A DNA stretch of 64,000 nt from Amborella trichopoda. Its lineage: Eukaryota > Streptophyta > Magnoliopsida > Amborellales > Amborellaceae. The translations under genes were made by a program, and so were the position numbers. The notes below the pieces were generated by a model, which saw only the letters and a program-made list of their open reading frames with translations, searched no databases and had not been told where the DNA came from. How positions within the stretch are numbered: position 1 is the first letter of the stretch; the number at the start of each line of letters is the position of its first letter. Location of the stretch: positions 846,708-910,707 of the forward strand of contig NW_006500357.1 of the NCBI RefSeq assembly GCF_000471905.2, given 5' to 3'. Shown piece after piece: positions 1-12,627 of this stretch.

Positions 1-19
1 ATATATATGGAAAACAATA

Positions 20-476
20 AAGTGCACAGCCTAGCTCAGATAAGCTAAATGTGCCAACAGCTGAGATTGAATCTGGGCCGATCTGACGATCACGGATGCC
101 TAGTAGTGTTTAAATTTTAATTTTTTTTCTACAAATCTAAATCACTTGAAAATTTAAGCTTGTGTTAAAAAACAAAATTTGAATACATAAAATATTGAAA
201 AAATAGTTTACATGAAAACAATTGACTAAACTACACTTATAACGGTTTAGGGGTATTTTGGTCAATTATTTTTTGCGGATACTTTTTTTATAATTTTATA
301 AGGTGCGCCATGATGAGAAGAAAACACACCTAAAATATCAAGTTATTTGAATTTTTAGAAAAAAAATTATAATTTAAACACTACGAAACACTATCGGGCA
401 TCCGTGATCGTCAGATCAGCCCAGATTCAATCTGGACCGTTAGCGCATTTAGCTTATCTAAGTTAGGTTGCGCATT
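20..476. mobile_element. Non-autonomous TIR element (MITE-like)
   Basis: The two ends are inverted copies of each other over roughly 110-130 bp. The left arm begins near 20 (AAGTGCACAGCCTAGCT) and the right arm ends near 476 (the reverse strand reads AATGCGCAACCTAACTT). Both arms contain GATCTGACGATCACGGATGC. The interior is AT-rich and has no coding capacity. TA-rich DNA flanks both sides, consistent with insertion into a TA repeat. The superfamily is not recognised. A diverged relative of the interior lies at 51915-52100. Confidence 0.75.
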
Positions 477-494
477 ATATATATATATATATAT
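476..494. repeat. TA microsatellite at left border of viral block
   Basis: An uninterrupted TA dinucleotide run ends where virus A sequence begins (TATTGACCC...). Other virus A copies read AAATCTATTGACCC here, so the joint lies in shared TAT bases. Integration at TA repeats is a known habit of florendoviruses. Confidence 0.9.
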
Positions 495-522
495 TGACCC
501 AAGTATTCATTCGTCACCCTAA

Positions 523-3500
523 ATGGAAAATCAGGACATTGTCCAATAAAACAACATCATCATCTGATAGTACACTTAGAATAAAAAATAGTGAAGAAAT
601 AATTATTGATAACATAGAGAAACAAATACATAATTGGAACATGCCCAAGGTTCCTATTACTGATATATATAAAAAAGGCACGTTTGAATTCAAAACTAGT
701 TATGCTATTAAAACAATTGAACAAAGTGTTTCTGTTAATAATGAACAAGAAAGCTTTCAATTACTATTTGAAAAAATTTTACAAAAACATAAAGAAAAAG
801 AATATAAGTATCTACATATAGGTCTAATCCAAATAGCAGTTAAGCCTTTAACTAGGTTAGGGTTAAATAATTCTATATTATTATGTTTAAGAGATAGTAG
901 GCAAAATGAATTCTCTTACTCACTCCTAGGAATAGTTGAGTCTAGCCTCTATAATGGTCATATATATTTTAATTGTTTTTCCTAACTTTTCTTTTTCTCT
1001 AACGGATCTAAATATTTTAAAAGTTCTCACTCTAAATCTCAAAACACAAGGATTTGATATGAACCCTGGTTCCCAAAATATTGCCCTAATTTACAAAATA
1101 TGTTATAAGGTGATGAACACCCTCAATCCTAATGTCCTCCAGATGGACATCAAAGGACAAACAGTATTCTTCCAGACAAATATCGAAAAATCAAATACTA
1201 TTGTTTCTAGAGCTATAACCTGGTCACAAATTACATTGCCGAAAATTGGTCTATACATAATGAAAATCAGCAGTTTAGGACTCCAGTTAGCTGTGAACCA
1301 GACCAAATAATAGAATACCACGATGGTAATATTGAAATACAATTTAGTGTTAATAGAAGAAGTAGATTAAACTTCTCAGAAGGATCTAGTAGAACCACCA
1401 ATAGGATACCCACTCCTGCTACACACTCTACCTCCTCAATACAAGATAGGCCAATAATAGAAGGACTATCTAGGACTGATAGTAATATCCATTTACCAGT
1501 TTACAGGATCAATGAAGATCATCGAATTGGAAATGAACCGACCTTCTAGGATATGGATTTTAGTGTTCTAACACTCCAGGAAGAAAAGAAATTCAAAATG
1601 GATAAAGATTCCTTAAAAAATGATTACCTTGCAGAAGAAAATAAAAATATAAGAGATTGGTATCTATCAGAGTTTCCCCAAGAAATATTGGATGCTCTGC
1701 ATAAGAGATATAATAAGTTCGTAAATAAGAATAAACAAAATATAGGATTTTTTATCTGGTTAAGGACTACCCTAGAACAAAAGGACATTGTGGCTCCTAA
1801 TTTTGAATTGAATGCTATTGCAAACCAATACCAAACCTTCTATACTGTTGAAGGCGAAGAAATGCATAGTATACATCCGCTTGAAACAAACCTTCAAATA
1901 AAAGGAACTTTGAAAGAAAAACCAGCTACAAAAGCTACCCCGTATAAATTAATTCCAAAAGAAAACGAACACCATAGCAATAAAATAGATGTCATTCCTC
2001 ATATAATTGACTAGAATAATTATACTAATCTATACCTTAAATCCATTGGTAAACAAACAACCAGGATTGAAAATATAGTTAGTAAGGTCCAATCTATAAA
2101 AGAGGTAGGAGTACCAACAAAGGCAGTCTTATTCAAACCTCCTCCAGAATTAAATAAAAGAAGGTTCAGCTTGGAAGGAATAAAGAAGAAAGAAGAAAAT
2201 AAAGAGTTAGTTGATGAACTAATAAAAAAATTGTCCAAGCTCAATATAAACGAAGATAAAAAGGGGAAAGGTGTTATAGTTGAATCTGAAGCTTTGGTAT
2301 TACAAGAAGCTTGAAGATATACAAAATATGGAAAAAGCTTTTAAAGAAGATGATCTTGGACAAAGCATAAATAGAATCGATTATGGAAGAAAATGGAGAC
2401 CAACGGCCCAATCAAGAATGTACCATACTCGGCCAACCCCAATGGATATACAGTTTGAGGAAGACCTAATCTCTAGTATTGTATCCTATTTAGGGAGAAC
2501 TATAGTCAATTGGAATATCGACGGTAAGTCTGACCATCAAATTTTAGATACAATGAAACATATGACCATGTATGCCACTGCTTGTAAAGTAGCAGAAAAC
2601 CATGATCAAGAGGTGGCTAAGGCCATTGTTTGCTGTTTTAAAGGATGGTTAAGAGGATGGTGGGATTTCCACATGAGTGAAACTGCTAAACAACATATAT
2701 TAAATGCTACAAGACAGTGGACTATAAAAAATGAATATAATCAAGAAGTGGCCCAAAGTGAAAGTGATGCCGTAAATAAACTTATTTATACTATAACCCT
2801 ACATTTTGTAAGTAGTACCTCTTTGTTTGATGCTGGGTCAGAAGACCTATTATCCAATCTAAGATGTCCGACTTTATCTCACTATAAATGGTATAAGGAC
2901 GTCTTCTTTTCTCGCCTTCTGTCAAGAGAAGACAGAGAGAAGTTTATAGCAGGCCTATCATACTTATTTGCAGAAAAGCTAAAGACTAGATTAAAAAATA
3001 AAAATGGTGGAATAATATCATATTCTCTTTACACTCTAGGAGAACTCTATGCAGAAATCTGTGCACAAGGACTTACCCTATGTACGGATTTAAAGCTTAA
3101 AAGACAATTAGACAAATAAAGAATGACGGGCAAGAAAGAACTTAGTGATTTCTGTGAACAATTCGGTTATAATACTATTCCACTATGTGATAAAACTCAT
3201 AAAAAGAAAAATATATATAAAAAATATAAAACTGGTCAAAAAACTAGTAAATTTAGTAATAAAGAGAACTTTACCAAAATGTTTGCCCCAAAAAGTAACT
3301 TTAAGAAATCAAAGGGCAGAAGGAAACTACCAGTATGCTACAACTGTGGAAAGGTAGGACATTATAAAAATAATTGTAAAGTAAAAAAGAAAACTAATGC
3401 TCTGCAAATAGAAAATGAAGTCAAAAATCAGTTGTACCAAATTCTGCAATTAGATGGAACATCTGATATAAGCTCATCAAGCTCTGATTCTAAGCCTCTA

Positions 3501-5560
3501 CTTGGAGAAATTGAGGACGAAAGTATAATATTTAGATGCTCAGAATCTGAAGAAAAAATGGAAATAGAGAAATGCTTCTGTCAGACTCTTAGTGAGGAAG
3601 ATAATTTAATTATAGAAATAATAGATAAAATCACTGACCGAGAAGCAAAGAAAGAAGCCTTAACCCAATTTATTCTAATCGCAAAAATAAAAAGAAAACC
3701 TCCCCCTCTTGTTAAAACTCAAGAAGACTATAGCCTAGCTGAAATCCTGAAAAGGATTAATAAGAAAGATAATATTCAGAAAGAGCCATCTGTTGCTGAG
3801 CTTAAGCATGAAGTAATAGAAGTAAAAAATGAATTAATAGTGCTTAAAAATAGAATAAGAGTCTTAGAATTAGCATCTAATATGCAAGATATTCCTGAAG
3901 AATCGGATGAAGTACTAGAATTTAATAGTATCATAAAAAGTTATAAAAAGCCCCTATCTCCGATAATTGACACGCCAGAATCATCAAACTCAAAACAAGA
4001 TATTGTACAACCTGGTGACAACATAAATCGTCTTAATAAAATTATTACACAAAAATGGTTTGTCTTGACAAGAATAGTTGTTGTAAATGAATATAGTTTT
4101 TAATTCTTAGCATTAATAGATTCAGGGGTTGACCTTAATTGCATAAATGAAGGATTAGTACCAACAAAATACTTTAATAAGACAACACAAATATTAAATA
4201 CTGCGGACAGTAGTAGACAGATAATAAATTATAAGTTACCCAATTCTGCAATATGTAATAATGGTAATTGTCTAGAAATGCCTTTTATAATGGTCAAAGG
4301 TTTAAGCCAAGCGGTGATCCTTGGAACACCTTTTTTTAAATTTATTATATCCAATAGAAATTGATAGTTCAGAAATTGAATCTAATTTAATGGACATAAT
4401 ATTAAATTTGAGTTTATTGATAAACCAAAAATAAAAGAAATAAATAGTGTCAAAAAAACCCTAGAAAATAAAGAAAAATTCTTATACTATTTAAAAGAAG
4501 AAATAAGATATAAACAAATAGATGAGAAACTTGCTCCTCCAGAAAATATTAAGATAATCATTCAAATAAAGACAAGAATAGAAGCCGAAATATGCGCCGA
4601 TCTGCCCAGTGCATTTTGGAATAGAAAAAAGCACATAGTATGCTTACCTTATGAAGAAACTTTCAATGAAACTAATATACCTACAAAAGCAAGGCCGATC
4701 CAAATGAATCCAAGACTTTTTGAAAACTGTAAAAAGGAAATGGGTAAGGTACCCTATTTCAGAATCTTTTGAACAATACATCAAACACATAAACGTCTTT
4801 ATAAATGCGATTAAAGCAGCAGGTCTCGTAGTATCTGCTAAGAAAATTAGTCTGTGCCAAACTAAAATAAGATTCTTGGGTCACAATATATATCAAGGAA
4901 ATATCATTCCCTTTGATAGAGCTATAGAATTTGCTAGTAAATTTCCAGATATTATTTTTGACAAAACTGAATTACAAAGGTTTTTGGGATGCCTAAATTA
5001 CATTTCATATTTTTATAAAAATTTGGCTATTGATGCTAAACCCTTGTATGATAGACTAAAAAAAAATCCACCTAAATGGACTGAGGAACATACCTCAACA
5101 GTCCGAAAAATAAAAAATAAAGTCAAAGTGCTGCCTTGTCTCTCACTCTCCAATCCCAATGCTTTCAAAATAATAGAATGTGATGCCTCCGAAATTGGAT
5201 TAGGAGGAATCCTAAAGTAACAACTTGATAAAATAGAGCATTTGGTCCGCTATACTTCTCAAGCTTGGAATAAAACGCAGCAAAATTATTCCACGGTGAA
5301 AAAATAAATATTAGCCATTGGTCATTGTGTTTTTAAATTCCAGAGTGATATTTTAAATAAAAAATTTCTCATTCGCACTGATTGCAAAGCAGCCAAAGAT
5401 ATTTTGCTCAAGGATGTCAAAAATCTAGTTTCCAAACAAATCTTTGTGCGTTGGCAAGCAATTCTTTGTTCTTTTAAATTTGATGTGGAACACAAACACT
5501 AATTTCCTTCCTGATTTTCTCACTCGTGAATTTTTGCAAGGGGGACAGAGACAGGAATAA
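523..5560 (+). pseudogene. Virus A copy A1: ORF1 polyprotein, broken (MP-CP-PR-RT-RH)
   Basis: Decayed caulimovirid ORF1. The order is movement protein (about 523-1550), capsid region (about 1550-4020) with a CCHC zinc knuckle CYNCGKVGHYKNNC at 3336-3377, aspartic protease (about 4100-4400, motif DSG), reverse transcriptase, and RNase H (about 5150-5560, motif ECDASEIGLGG). The start at 523 matches the MEN start of other copies, but a 5-nt deletion right after it breaks the frame. Frameshifts follow near 980 and 2310. Stops at 2014, 3119, 4103 and 5219 mostly correspond to CAA or CAG codons in sister copies. About 0.4 kb of RT is missing near 4738-4765, including the YIDD catalytic motif. No integrase is present. 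The identity as an endogenous pararetrovirus is secure; the genus (florendovirus-like) is inferred. Confidence 0.93.
3336..3377 (+). other. CCHC zinc knuckle of A1 capsid
   Basis: Fourteen codons with C-X2-C-X4-H-X4-C spacing, preceded by a lysine-rich stretch. This is the nucleic-acid-binding knuckle expected at the C-terminal part of caulimovirid capsid proteins. Equivalent knuckles are at 9540-9581 (-), 19614-19655, 31992-32033, 43248-43289 and 50116-50157. Confidence 0.93.
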
Positions 5561-5630
5561 CAAAGACCGCCGCCTAATAATTCATACAAATACAAATACG
5601 AGTAAAACAAACGAGATAGTCCCTTTAAAT

Positions 5631-6704
5631 ATGGGAAAAGGGAAAGAAATAGTCCCATCCTCATCTCGAAGCCCTCTTATACATTCTCCTGTTACTCCTA
5701 ACCACCTCATAACGCGGCAAGCTTCTAGCCCACCTAGAACTCCAACATCGAAAAAATCAATATTTATAGAGACCACTTTCTTATCAGATTCGGTAATAGA
5801 AGATGAACGTATGGACAAGGATCCAGTTAATTTGCCTAACCTATATTTAATAAACCATATGAGCCCTTCCAATAATAATAAGACTAGAGAATGGTATGAG
5901 GCCATTCTTCTTGAAACAGCTCTAAAACTCTAGTACATTTTTGTCAAAAGAATACAAATACCATTGCTTATTCTAAGTTCCAAATAAGGAAAATTATTTC
6001 CTATAAAGAATGGGGAATGGACCCCACTAGAAGCAGAAAGCTCAATGCACCAGAATTCAATAACAAATATTACTGGTATTATGAATGCATAGACGCTTGG
6101 AACAGGGTATTCTATCTCCAAAACAATACTAATTCCCATACCTGGTTTATACAGATAAAACTTCCAGTAGTCTCCGAACTTCCAAATTGGCTCAAAATAT
6201 GGTTCCAGATTTGGGGATTTGGATCTAGTATATTACCATAAAAAATACTGCTTTCTCAACAAAAGTTTGCTGAATACAACAATAAAAACCCCAAGCTTGA
6301 TATGCATCTATACTTCATGGCTTTTTACCAAATCCAGTGGATAATGAAAGGGACAAGCAATAACTGATGATTATACCCAAAATTAGAAATATATTCCTAA
6401 ATTAGGAAAACAAGTTTATGTTAAATGGTGGGACGTATATGAGAATAAAGCTGTAGACCCTGAGAATATAAAATTAAGAAAGATTTCTACTCCAAGCCAA
6501 GAGAAAAAGGAAGATCATTTTTCTGAATACATGAATAAAACGAAGCAGCAAAACCCAACTGCTTCTAAAGAAGAATTAAAAAGAAAGTTACTACAAATGT
6601 TTGAAGAAGAAGCTGAAGCCATGTCAACTTCAACAAATAAAGAAGATCTTACCTTTGAAGGAGAAGATTGTGCGCTTATACAACCACATATCAATATTCC
6701 ATGA
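5631..6704 (+). pseudogene. Virus A copy A1: ORF2, unknown function, broken
   Basis: Second viral ORF, downstream of RNase H. The ATG at 5631 (MGKGKEI) is the first in this frame and corresponds to an MG start in virus B. The Ser/Pro/Thr-rich N-terminal part is followed by a conserved aromatic-rich domain (WYEAILLET, then a Trp/Phe-rich core with YQIP and WWD motifs) and an acidic, probably helical tail. A one-base loss near 5925 shifts the frame, and a CAA-to-TAA change lies near 6239. The original stop is TGA at 6702-6704. I do not recognise the domain from any characterised family. Conservation between viruses A and B suggests a real viral protein. Confidence 0.85.
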
Positions 6705-7091
6705 AAGCCAGTTAGCCCGAAAATAAGCCCGAATGAAAGCCCAAAAGCCGCCAATTGCTGCTTTACTCTGTCAATATCAAAAGATACTACCTATCTGCCA
6801 CCTGTCCATAGTGACTATTCTACCGACACATAATACCAAAACAGTACTCTTCCAAGATGCCGCTGTACTACCACCTGTCAGACTCCACCGACAGAAGTTA
6901 CTTTTCCAGATGCCTCCGTAATGCCACTTGTCAGAATCATCGATAAAGGTTACTGTTCCCAGATGCCGCCGTCCTACAGTGGCACCTTTTGGTCATCTCC
7001 AACCACTGTGCCTCACCTTTTGGTCATCTCCAAGTACTGTGCCTCTCTTTTGAGCTGGCATTCTAATAATTGAGCCGAGGGTTCCTACATC

Positions 7092-7099
7092 TATAAAAG
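7092..7099 (+). promoter_or_regulatory. TATA box of A1 viral promoter
   Basis: TATAAAAG lies about 30-40 bp before a conserved stretch (GGAAGGAGGCATCC) and a CT-rich leader. The same arrangement recurs in A2, A4 and A5. Confidence 0.8.
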
Positions 7100-7934
7100 G
7101 GTGTCATTCCTTGGAAGGAGGCATCCGGAGTGTGCCTAAGTCTTCTCTTCTTCTCTGCTCTTCTTCTCTTCTCTCCTTCTCGGTTGTTCTTCTCTTCTTC
7201 TCTGCTCTGCTCTAAGCTTTTTCTTTACAAGTTACTCATCTTCCTTCGTGCCATAACTCCTGTGAGTTTTTATGTCCTCTATCTCTGGGTCATTCTTGTT
7301 TGTTTATTGTTCTATAACTCAGAATGCCCCTACTCTATTTGGTTAGCTTCTCAAAGCATTCATGTCTACCTGTTTAATCTTTTCATAACCTCTCTTCTCT
7401 GAAACCATATGTTCTTCTGTAATTCTTCTCTGAACATCTCCGAGCACTGCTTCTCTTCTTTCTCGCTCTCTCTAACAACAATACTCTTCACTCTGATAAC
7501 TCTGCTGATCTTATTGTATCTCTTTTATTTTTTGTTTTGAAACCATTATATCGGGTGGTGTTCATAAAGCCACACCGACTTTGAGTGATTGTAAGGATTG
7601 TATGTGTGATTGTAATTTCGATAGCTTGCTGAGTCAGTGTCCTGCGGAGTGGAAGCTCTTCACCAGTCTTTGTATTTGTAGAATGTATGTACTCTTTTAT
7701 ATTCATATCATAGTTTGTTTCAATGCAATTAAAGTTTATTGTTAGTATTAAAGTTAGATCAGTTACTTTTATAAATTGGATTGTTCTTGATATTTCTCTT
7801 CCATTACTATTATCTCTGATCTTTGCCTGTCTTTATATTAGATTTATTAAGCCATTGTTATCAATATAAGTTCTTAAGCCACTGTTATCAATAGAAGTTC
7901 TAAAAATAATTTCAAGAATAGATCTTGGGTGTAA

Positions 7935-7949
7935 TGGTATCAGAGCGTT
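7935..7949 (+). other. tRNA-Met primer-binding site, A1
   Basis: TGGTATCAGAGC matches the caulimovirid minus-strand primer-binding site, which is complementary to the 3' end of initiator tRNA-Met. After position 12 this copy diverges (GTT instead of CAT). Confidence 0.88.
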
Positions 7950-8110
7950 CTAGTACTTCACAATAGTGACTTGAAGGTAGGTCATACTGTTTTAAAAGGC
8001 AAAAGCTTAATAAAATTTCTCATTAGAGGTGGGTCCGAGAGTTGAAACCGAGGTAATAGTAGTCCATCGTCAAAAAAGGCCAGGAGAGCCGCGAAAAGGC
8101 ACCGTGACAT

Positions 8111-11100
8111 AAAAAGCAGAACTGCTCCATGGCGACGAAATTTGTCTGATTAGCTGCTTTTCAAGTAATTCATCTATTTCCTTTTTACAGATTTCAAGGA
8201 GTCTTGGATTCATTTGGATTGGCCTTTCTTTTGTGGGTATATTATTTTCATAAAAATTTTCTTTAGAAGGTATGCTTACTATGTGATGTTTTCTATTCCC
8301 AAATGCATTGGGCAGATCGGCGCATATTTCGGCTTCTATTCTTCTCTTTATTTGATTGATTATCTTAATATTTTCTGGAAGAGCAAGTTTCTCATCTATT
8401 TGTTTATATCTTATTTCTTCTTTTAAATAGTATAAGAATTTTTCTTTATTTTCTAGGGTTTGTTTGACACTATTAATTTCTTTTATTTTTGGTTTATCAA
8501 TAAACTCAAATTTAATATTATGTCCATTAAAATTAGATTCAATTCCTAAACTATCAATTTTTATTGGATATAATAAATTTAAAAAAGGTGTTCCAAGGAT
8601 TACTGCTTGGCTTAAACCTTTGACCATTATAAAAGGCATTTCTAGACAATTACCATTATTAGATATTGCAGCATTGGGTAACTTATAATTTATTATCAGT
8701 CTACTACCGTCCGCAGTATTTAATATTTGTGTTGTCTTACTAAAGTATTTTGTTGGTACTAATCCTTCATTTATACAATTAAGGTCAGCCCCGGAATCTA
8801 TTAATGCTAAGGATTGAAAACTATATTCATTCCCAACAACTATTCTTGTCAAGACAAACCATTTTTGTGTAATAATTTTATTAAGACGATTTATGTTTTC
8901 ACCAGGTTGTATAATATCTTGTTTTGAGTTTGATGATTCTGGCGTGTCAATTATCGGAGATAGGGGGTTTTTATAACTGTTTATGATACTATTAAATTCT
9001 AGTTATTCATCCGATTATGCAAGAATATCTTGCATATTAGATGCTAATTCTAAGACTCTTATTCTATTTTTAAGTACTATTAATTAATGTTTGACTTTTA
9101 TTAATTCATGCTTAAGCTCAGCAATAGATGGATCTTTTTGAATATTATCTTTCTTATTAATCCTTTTCAGGATTTCAGCTAGGCTATAGTCTTCTTGAGG
9201 TTTAACAAGAGGGGGAGGTTTTCTTTTTATTTTTGCTATTTGAATAAATTGGGTTAAGGCTTCTTTCTTTGCTTCTGGGTCAGTGATTTTATCTATTATT
9301 TATATAGTTAAATTATCTTCCTCAGTAAGAGTTTGACAAAAGCAATCCTCTATTTCCATTTTTCTTCAGATTCTGAGCAACTAAATATTTATACTTTCGT
9401 CCTCAATTTCTCCAAGTAGAGGCTCAGAATCAGAGCTTGATGAGCTTATATAAAATGTTCCATCTAATTGCAGAATTTGGTACAACTGATTTTTTACTTC
9501 ATTTTCTATTTGCAGAGCATTAATTTTCTTTTTTACTTTACAATTATTTTTATAATGTCCTACCTTTCCACAGTTACAGCATATTGGTAGTTTCTTTCTG
9601 CCCTTTGATGTCTGAAAGTTATTTTTTGGGGTAAACGTTTTGGTAAATTTCTCTTTATTACTAAATTTACTAGTTTTCTGACCAGTTTTATATTTTTTAT
9701 ATCTATTTTTCTTTTTATGAGTTTTATCAGATAGTAGAATAGTATTAAACCGAACTGTTCACAGAAATCACCAAGCTCTTTCTTGCCCGTCATTCTTTGT
9801 TTGTCTAATTGTCTTTTAAGCTTTAGATCGGTACATAGGGCAAGTCCTTGTGCACAGATTTCTTTAGAAAGTTCTCCTAGAGTGTAAAGAGAATATGGTA
9901 TTATTCCACCATTTTTATTTTTTAATCTAGTCTTTACCTTTTCAGTAAATAAGTATGGCAGGCCTGCTATAAACTTCTCTTTCCAATGATCTACACTACT
10001 GTCTTCTCTTGACAAAAGGCGAGAAAAGAAGATGTCCTTATACCATTTATAGTGAGATAAAGTCGGACATCTTAGATTGGATAATAGGGTTTCTAGCCTT
10101 GCATCTAACAAAGAGGTACTGCCTAAAAAATGTAGGGATATAGTATAAATAAGTGTATTTACGGCTTCACTTTCACTTTGGGCCACTTCTTGATTATATT
10201 CATTTTTTATAGTCCACTGTCTTGTAGCATTTAATATCTGTTGTTTAGTAGTTTCACTCAAGTAGAAATCCCACTATCCTCTTAACCATCCTTTAAAACC
10301 ACAGACAATGGCCTTAGCCACCTCCTGATCATGGTTTCCTGCTACTTTACAAGCAGTGGCATACATGGTCATATGTTTCATTGTATCTAAAATTTGATGG
10401 TCAGACATACCGTTGATATTCCAATTGACTATAATTCTCCCTGAATAGGATACAGTACTAGAGATTAGGTCTTCCTCAAACTGTATATCCATCGAGGTTG
10501 GCCTAGTATGGTACATTCTTGATTGGGCCGTTGGTCTCCATTTTCTTCCATAATCTATTCTATTTATGCTTTGGCCAAGATCGTCTTCTTTAAAAGCTTT
10601 TTCCATATTTTGTATATCTTCAAGGTTTTCTTGTAATACCAAAGCTTCAGATTCAACTACAACACCTTTCCCCTTTTTATCTTCCTTTATATTGAGCTTG
10701 GACAATTTTTTTATTAGTTCATCAACTACCTCTTGATTTTCTTCTGTCTTCTTTATTCCTTTCAAGTTGAACCTTCCTTTATTTAATTCTGGGGGAGGTT
10801 TAAATAAGACTGCCTTTGTTGGTCTTCCTACCTCTTTTATGGATTGGACCTTACTAACTATACTTTCAATCCTAGTTGTTTGTTTACCAATGGATTTAAG
10901 GTATAGATTAGTATAATTATTCTGTTCAATTATATGAGGAATGACAATCTATTTTATGGCTATGGTGTTCGTTTTCTTTTGGAATTAACTTACACGGGGT
11001 AGCTTTTGTATCGGGTTTTCTTTCAATGTTCTTTTTATTTGAAGGTTTGTTTCAGGCAGATGTATACTTTGCATTTCTTCGCCTTCAACAGTATAGAAGG

Positions 11101-12415
11101 TTTAGTATTGGATTTCAATAGCATTCAATTCAAAATTAGGAACCACAATGTCTTTTTCTTCTAGGGTAGCCCTTAACCAGATAAAAAATCCTATATTTTG
11201 TTTATTCTTAATTACGAACTTATTATATCTCTTATGCAGAGCAACCAACATTTCTTGGGGAAACTCTGATAGATACCAATCTCTTATATTTTTATTTTCT
11301 TCTGCAAGGTAATCATTTTTTAAGGAATCTTTATCCATTTTGAATTTCTCTTCTTCCTGGAGTGTTAGAACACTAAAATCCAGATCCGAGAAGGTCGGTT
11401 CATTTCCAGTTCGATGATCATCATTTATCCTGTAAACTGGTAAATGGATATTACTATCAGTCCTAATTAGTCCTTCTATTTAAGGCATATCTTGTATTGA
11501 GGAGGTAGAATGCCTAGCTGGAGTGGGTATCCTACTGGTTGTTCTACTAGATCCTTCTGAGAAGTTTAATCTAGTTCTTCTATTGACACTAAATTGTATT
11601 TCAATATTACCACCGCGATATTCTATTTGGTCTGGTTCATGGCTAACTGGATTCCTAAACTGCTGGTTTTAATTATGTATAGACCAGTTTTTGGGCAATG
11701 TAATTTGTGACTAGGTTATAGCTCTTGGAACAACAATATTTAATTTTTCGATATTTTTCAGGAAGAATACTGTTTGTCCTTTGGTATCCATCTGGAGGAC
11801 ATTAGGATTGAGGGTGTTAATCACCTTATAACATATTCTGTAAATTAGGGCAATATTTTGGGAACCCGGGTTCATATCAAATCCCTGTGTTTTGAGATTT
11901 AGAGTGAGAACTTTTAAAATATTGGGATCCGTTAGAGAAACATAAAAGTTAGGAAAACAATTAAAATATATATGACCATTACAGAGGCTAGACTCAACTA
12001 TTCCTAGGAGTGAATCAGAGAATTTATTATGCCTACTATCGCTTAAATATAATAATATAGAAATATTTAGCCCTAACCTAGTTAAGGGCTTAACTGCTAT
12101 TTGGATTTGACTTATATCTAGATACTTATATTCTTTTTCTTTATGTTTTTGTAACATTTTCTCAGCCAGTAATTGGAAGCTTTCTTGTTCATTATCAACA
12201 AAAACACTTTGTTCAACTGTTTTAATAGCATAACTAGTTTTGATTTCAAACGTGCTCTTTTTGTATATATCAGTAATAGGAACCTTGGGTATGTTCCAAT
12301 TATGTATTTGTTTCTCTATGTTATCAATAATTATTTCTTCACTATTTTTTATTCTAAGTGTACTATTAGATGATGATGTTGTTTTATTGGACAATATCCT
12401 GATAAAATTTTCCAT
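8111..12415 (-). pseudogene. Virus A copy A2: ORF1 from MP to N-terminal RT, broken
   Basis: Reverse-strand ORF1 beginning at ATG 12415 (MENFIRILSN). The movement protein is open over 12415-11711, and the capsid region follows in pieces (11338-11102, 10765-10274, 10261-9560) with a CCHC knuckle at 9540-9581. The protease (LIDSGADLNCINEG near 8775-8815) is in a 260-codon open stretch ending at 8070. The RT N-terminus stops at the junction near 8111, and the rest of the same monomer lies at 14977-16203, so A2 is a circle opened within RT. Breaks include a stop at the end of the MP segment, several frameshifts in CP, and a stop separating 10274 from 10261. The protease D-S-G triad is retained. 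Confidence 0.92.
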
Positions 12416-12612
12416 TTAGGGTGACGGATGAATACTCGAGTCAATAGATCTATGTCACGGTGCTTTCTCGCGGCTCTTCTGGCCGTTTTCGGCGATGGAC
12501 TACTATTACCTCGGTTTCAACTCTCGGACCCACCTCTAATGAGAAATTTTATTAAGCTTTTGCCTTTTAAAACAGTATGACCTATCTTCAGTTCACTATT
12601 GTGAAGTACTAG

Positions 12613-12627
12613 ATGGCTCTGACACCA
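12613..12627 (-). other. tRNA-Met primer-binding site, A2
   Basis: The reverse strand reads TGGTGTCAGAGCCAT, one mismatch (A to G) from the canonical TGGTATCAGAGCCAT. Confidence 0.88.

Larger units (their letters stand above)
6705..8110 (+). promoter_or_regulatory. Virus A copy A1: intergenic region (promoter and leader)
   Basis: This region lies between ORF2 and the next copy. It starts with an enhancer-like zone (about 6850-7050) of repeated motifs such as CCAGATGCCGCCGT and GGTCATCTCCAA. A TATA box at 7092 follows, then a CT-rich transcribed leader (about 7130-7480), and the tRNA-Met primer-binding site at 7935. It ends at GCACCGTGACAT (8110), only a few bases short of where A1 began, so A1 is a linearised full circle. 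Joined to A2, this promoter points into antisense ORF1 sequence. Confidence 0.85.

Noticed and set aside
7130..7402. 90-codon Leu/Phe-rich frame in the virus A leader (also at 13433-13185)
   Set aside because: It results from the CT-rich leader and begins at a non-ATG codon. Hydrophobic content reflects T-rich composition.
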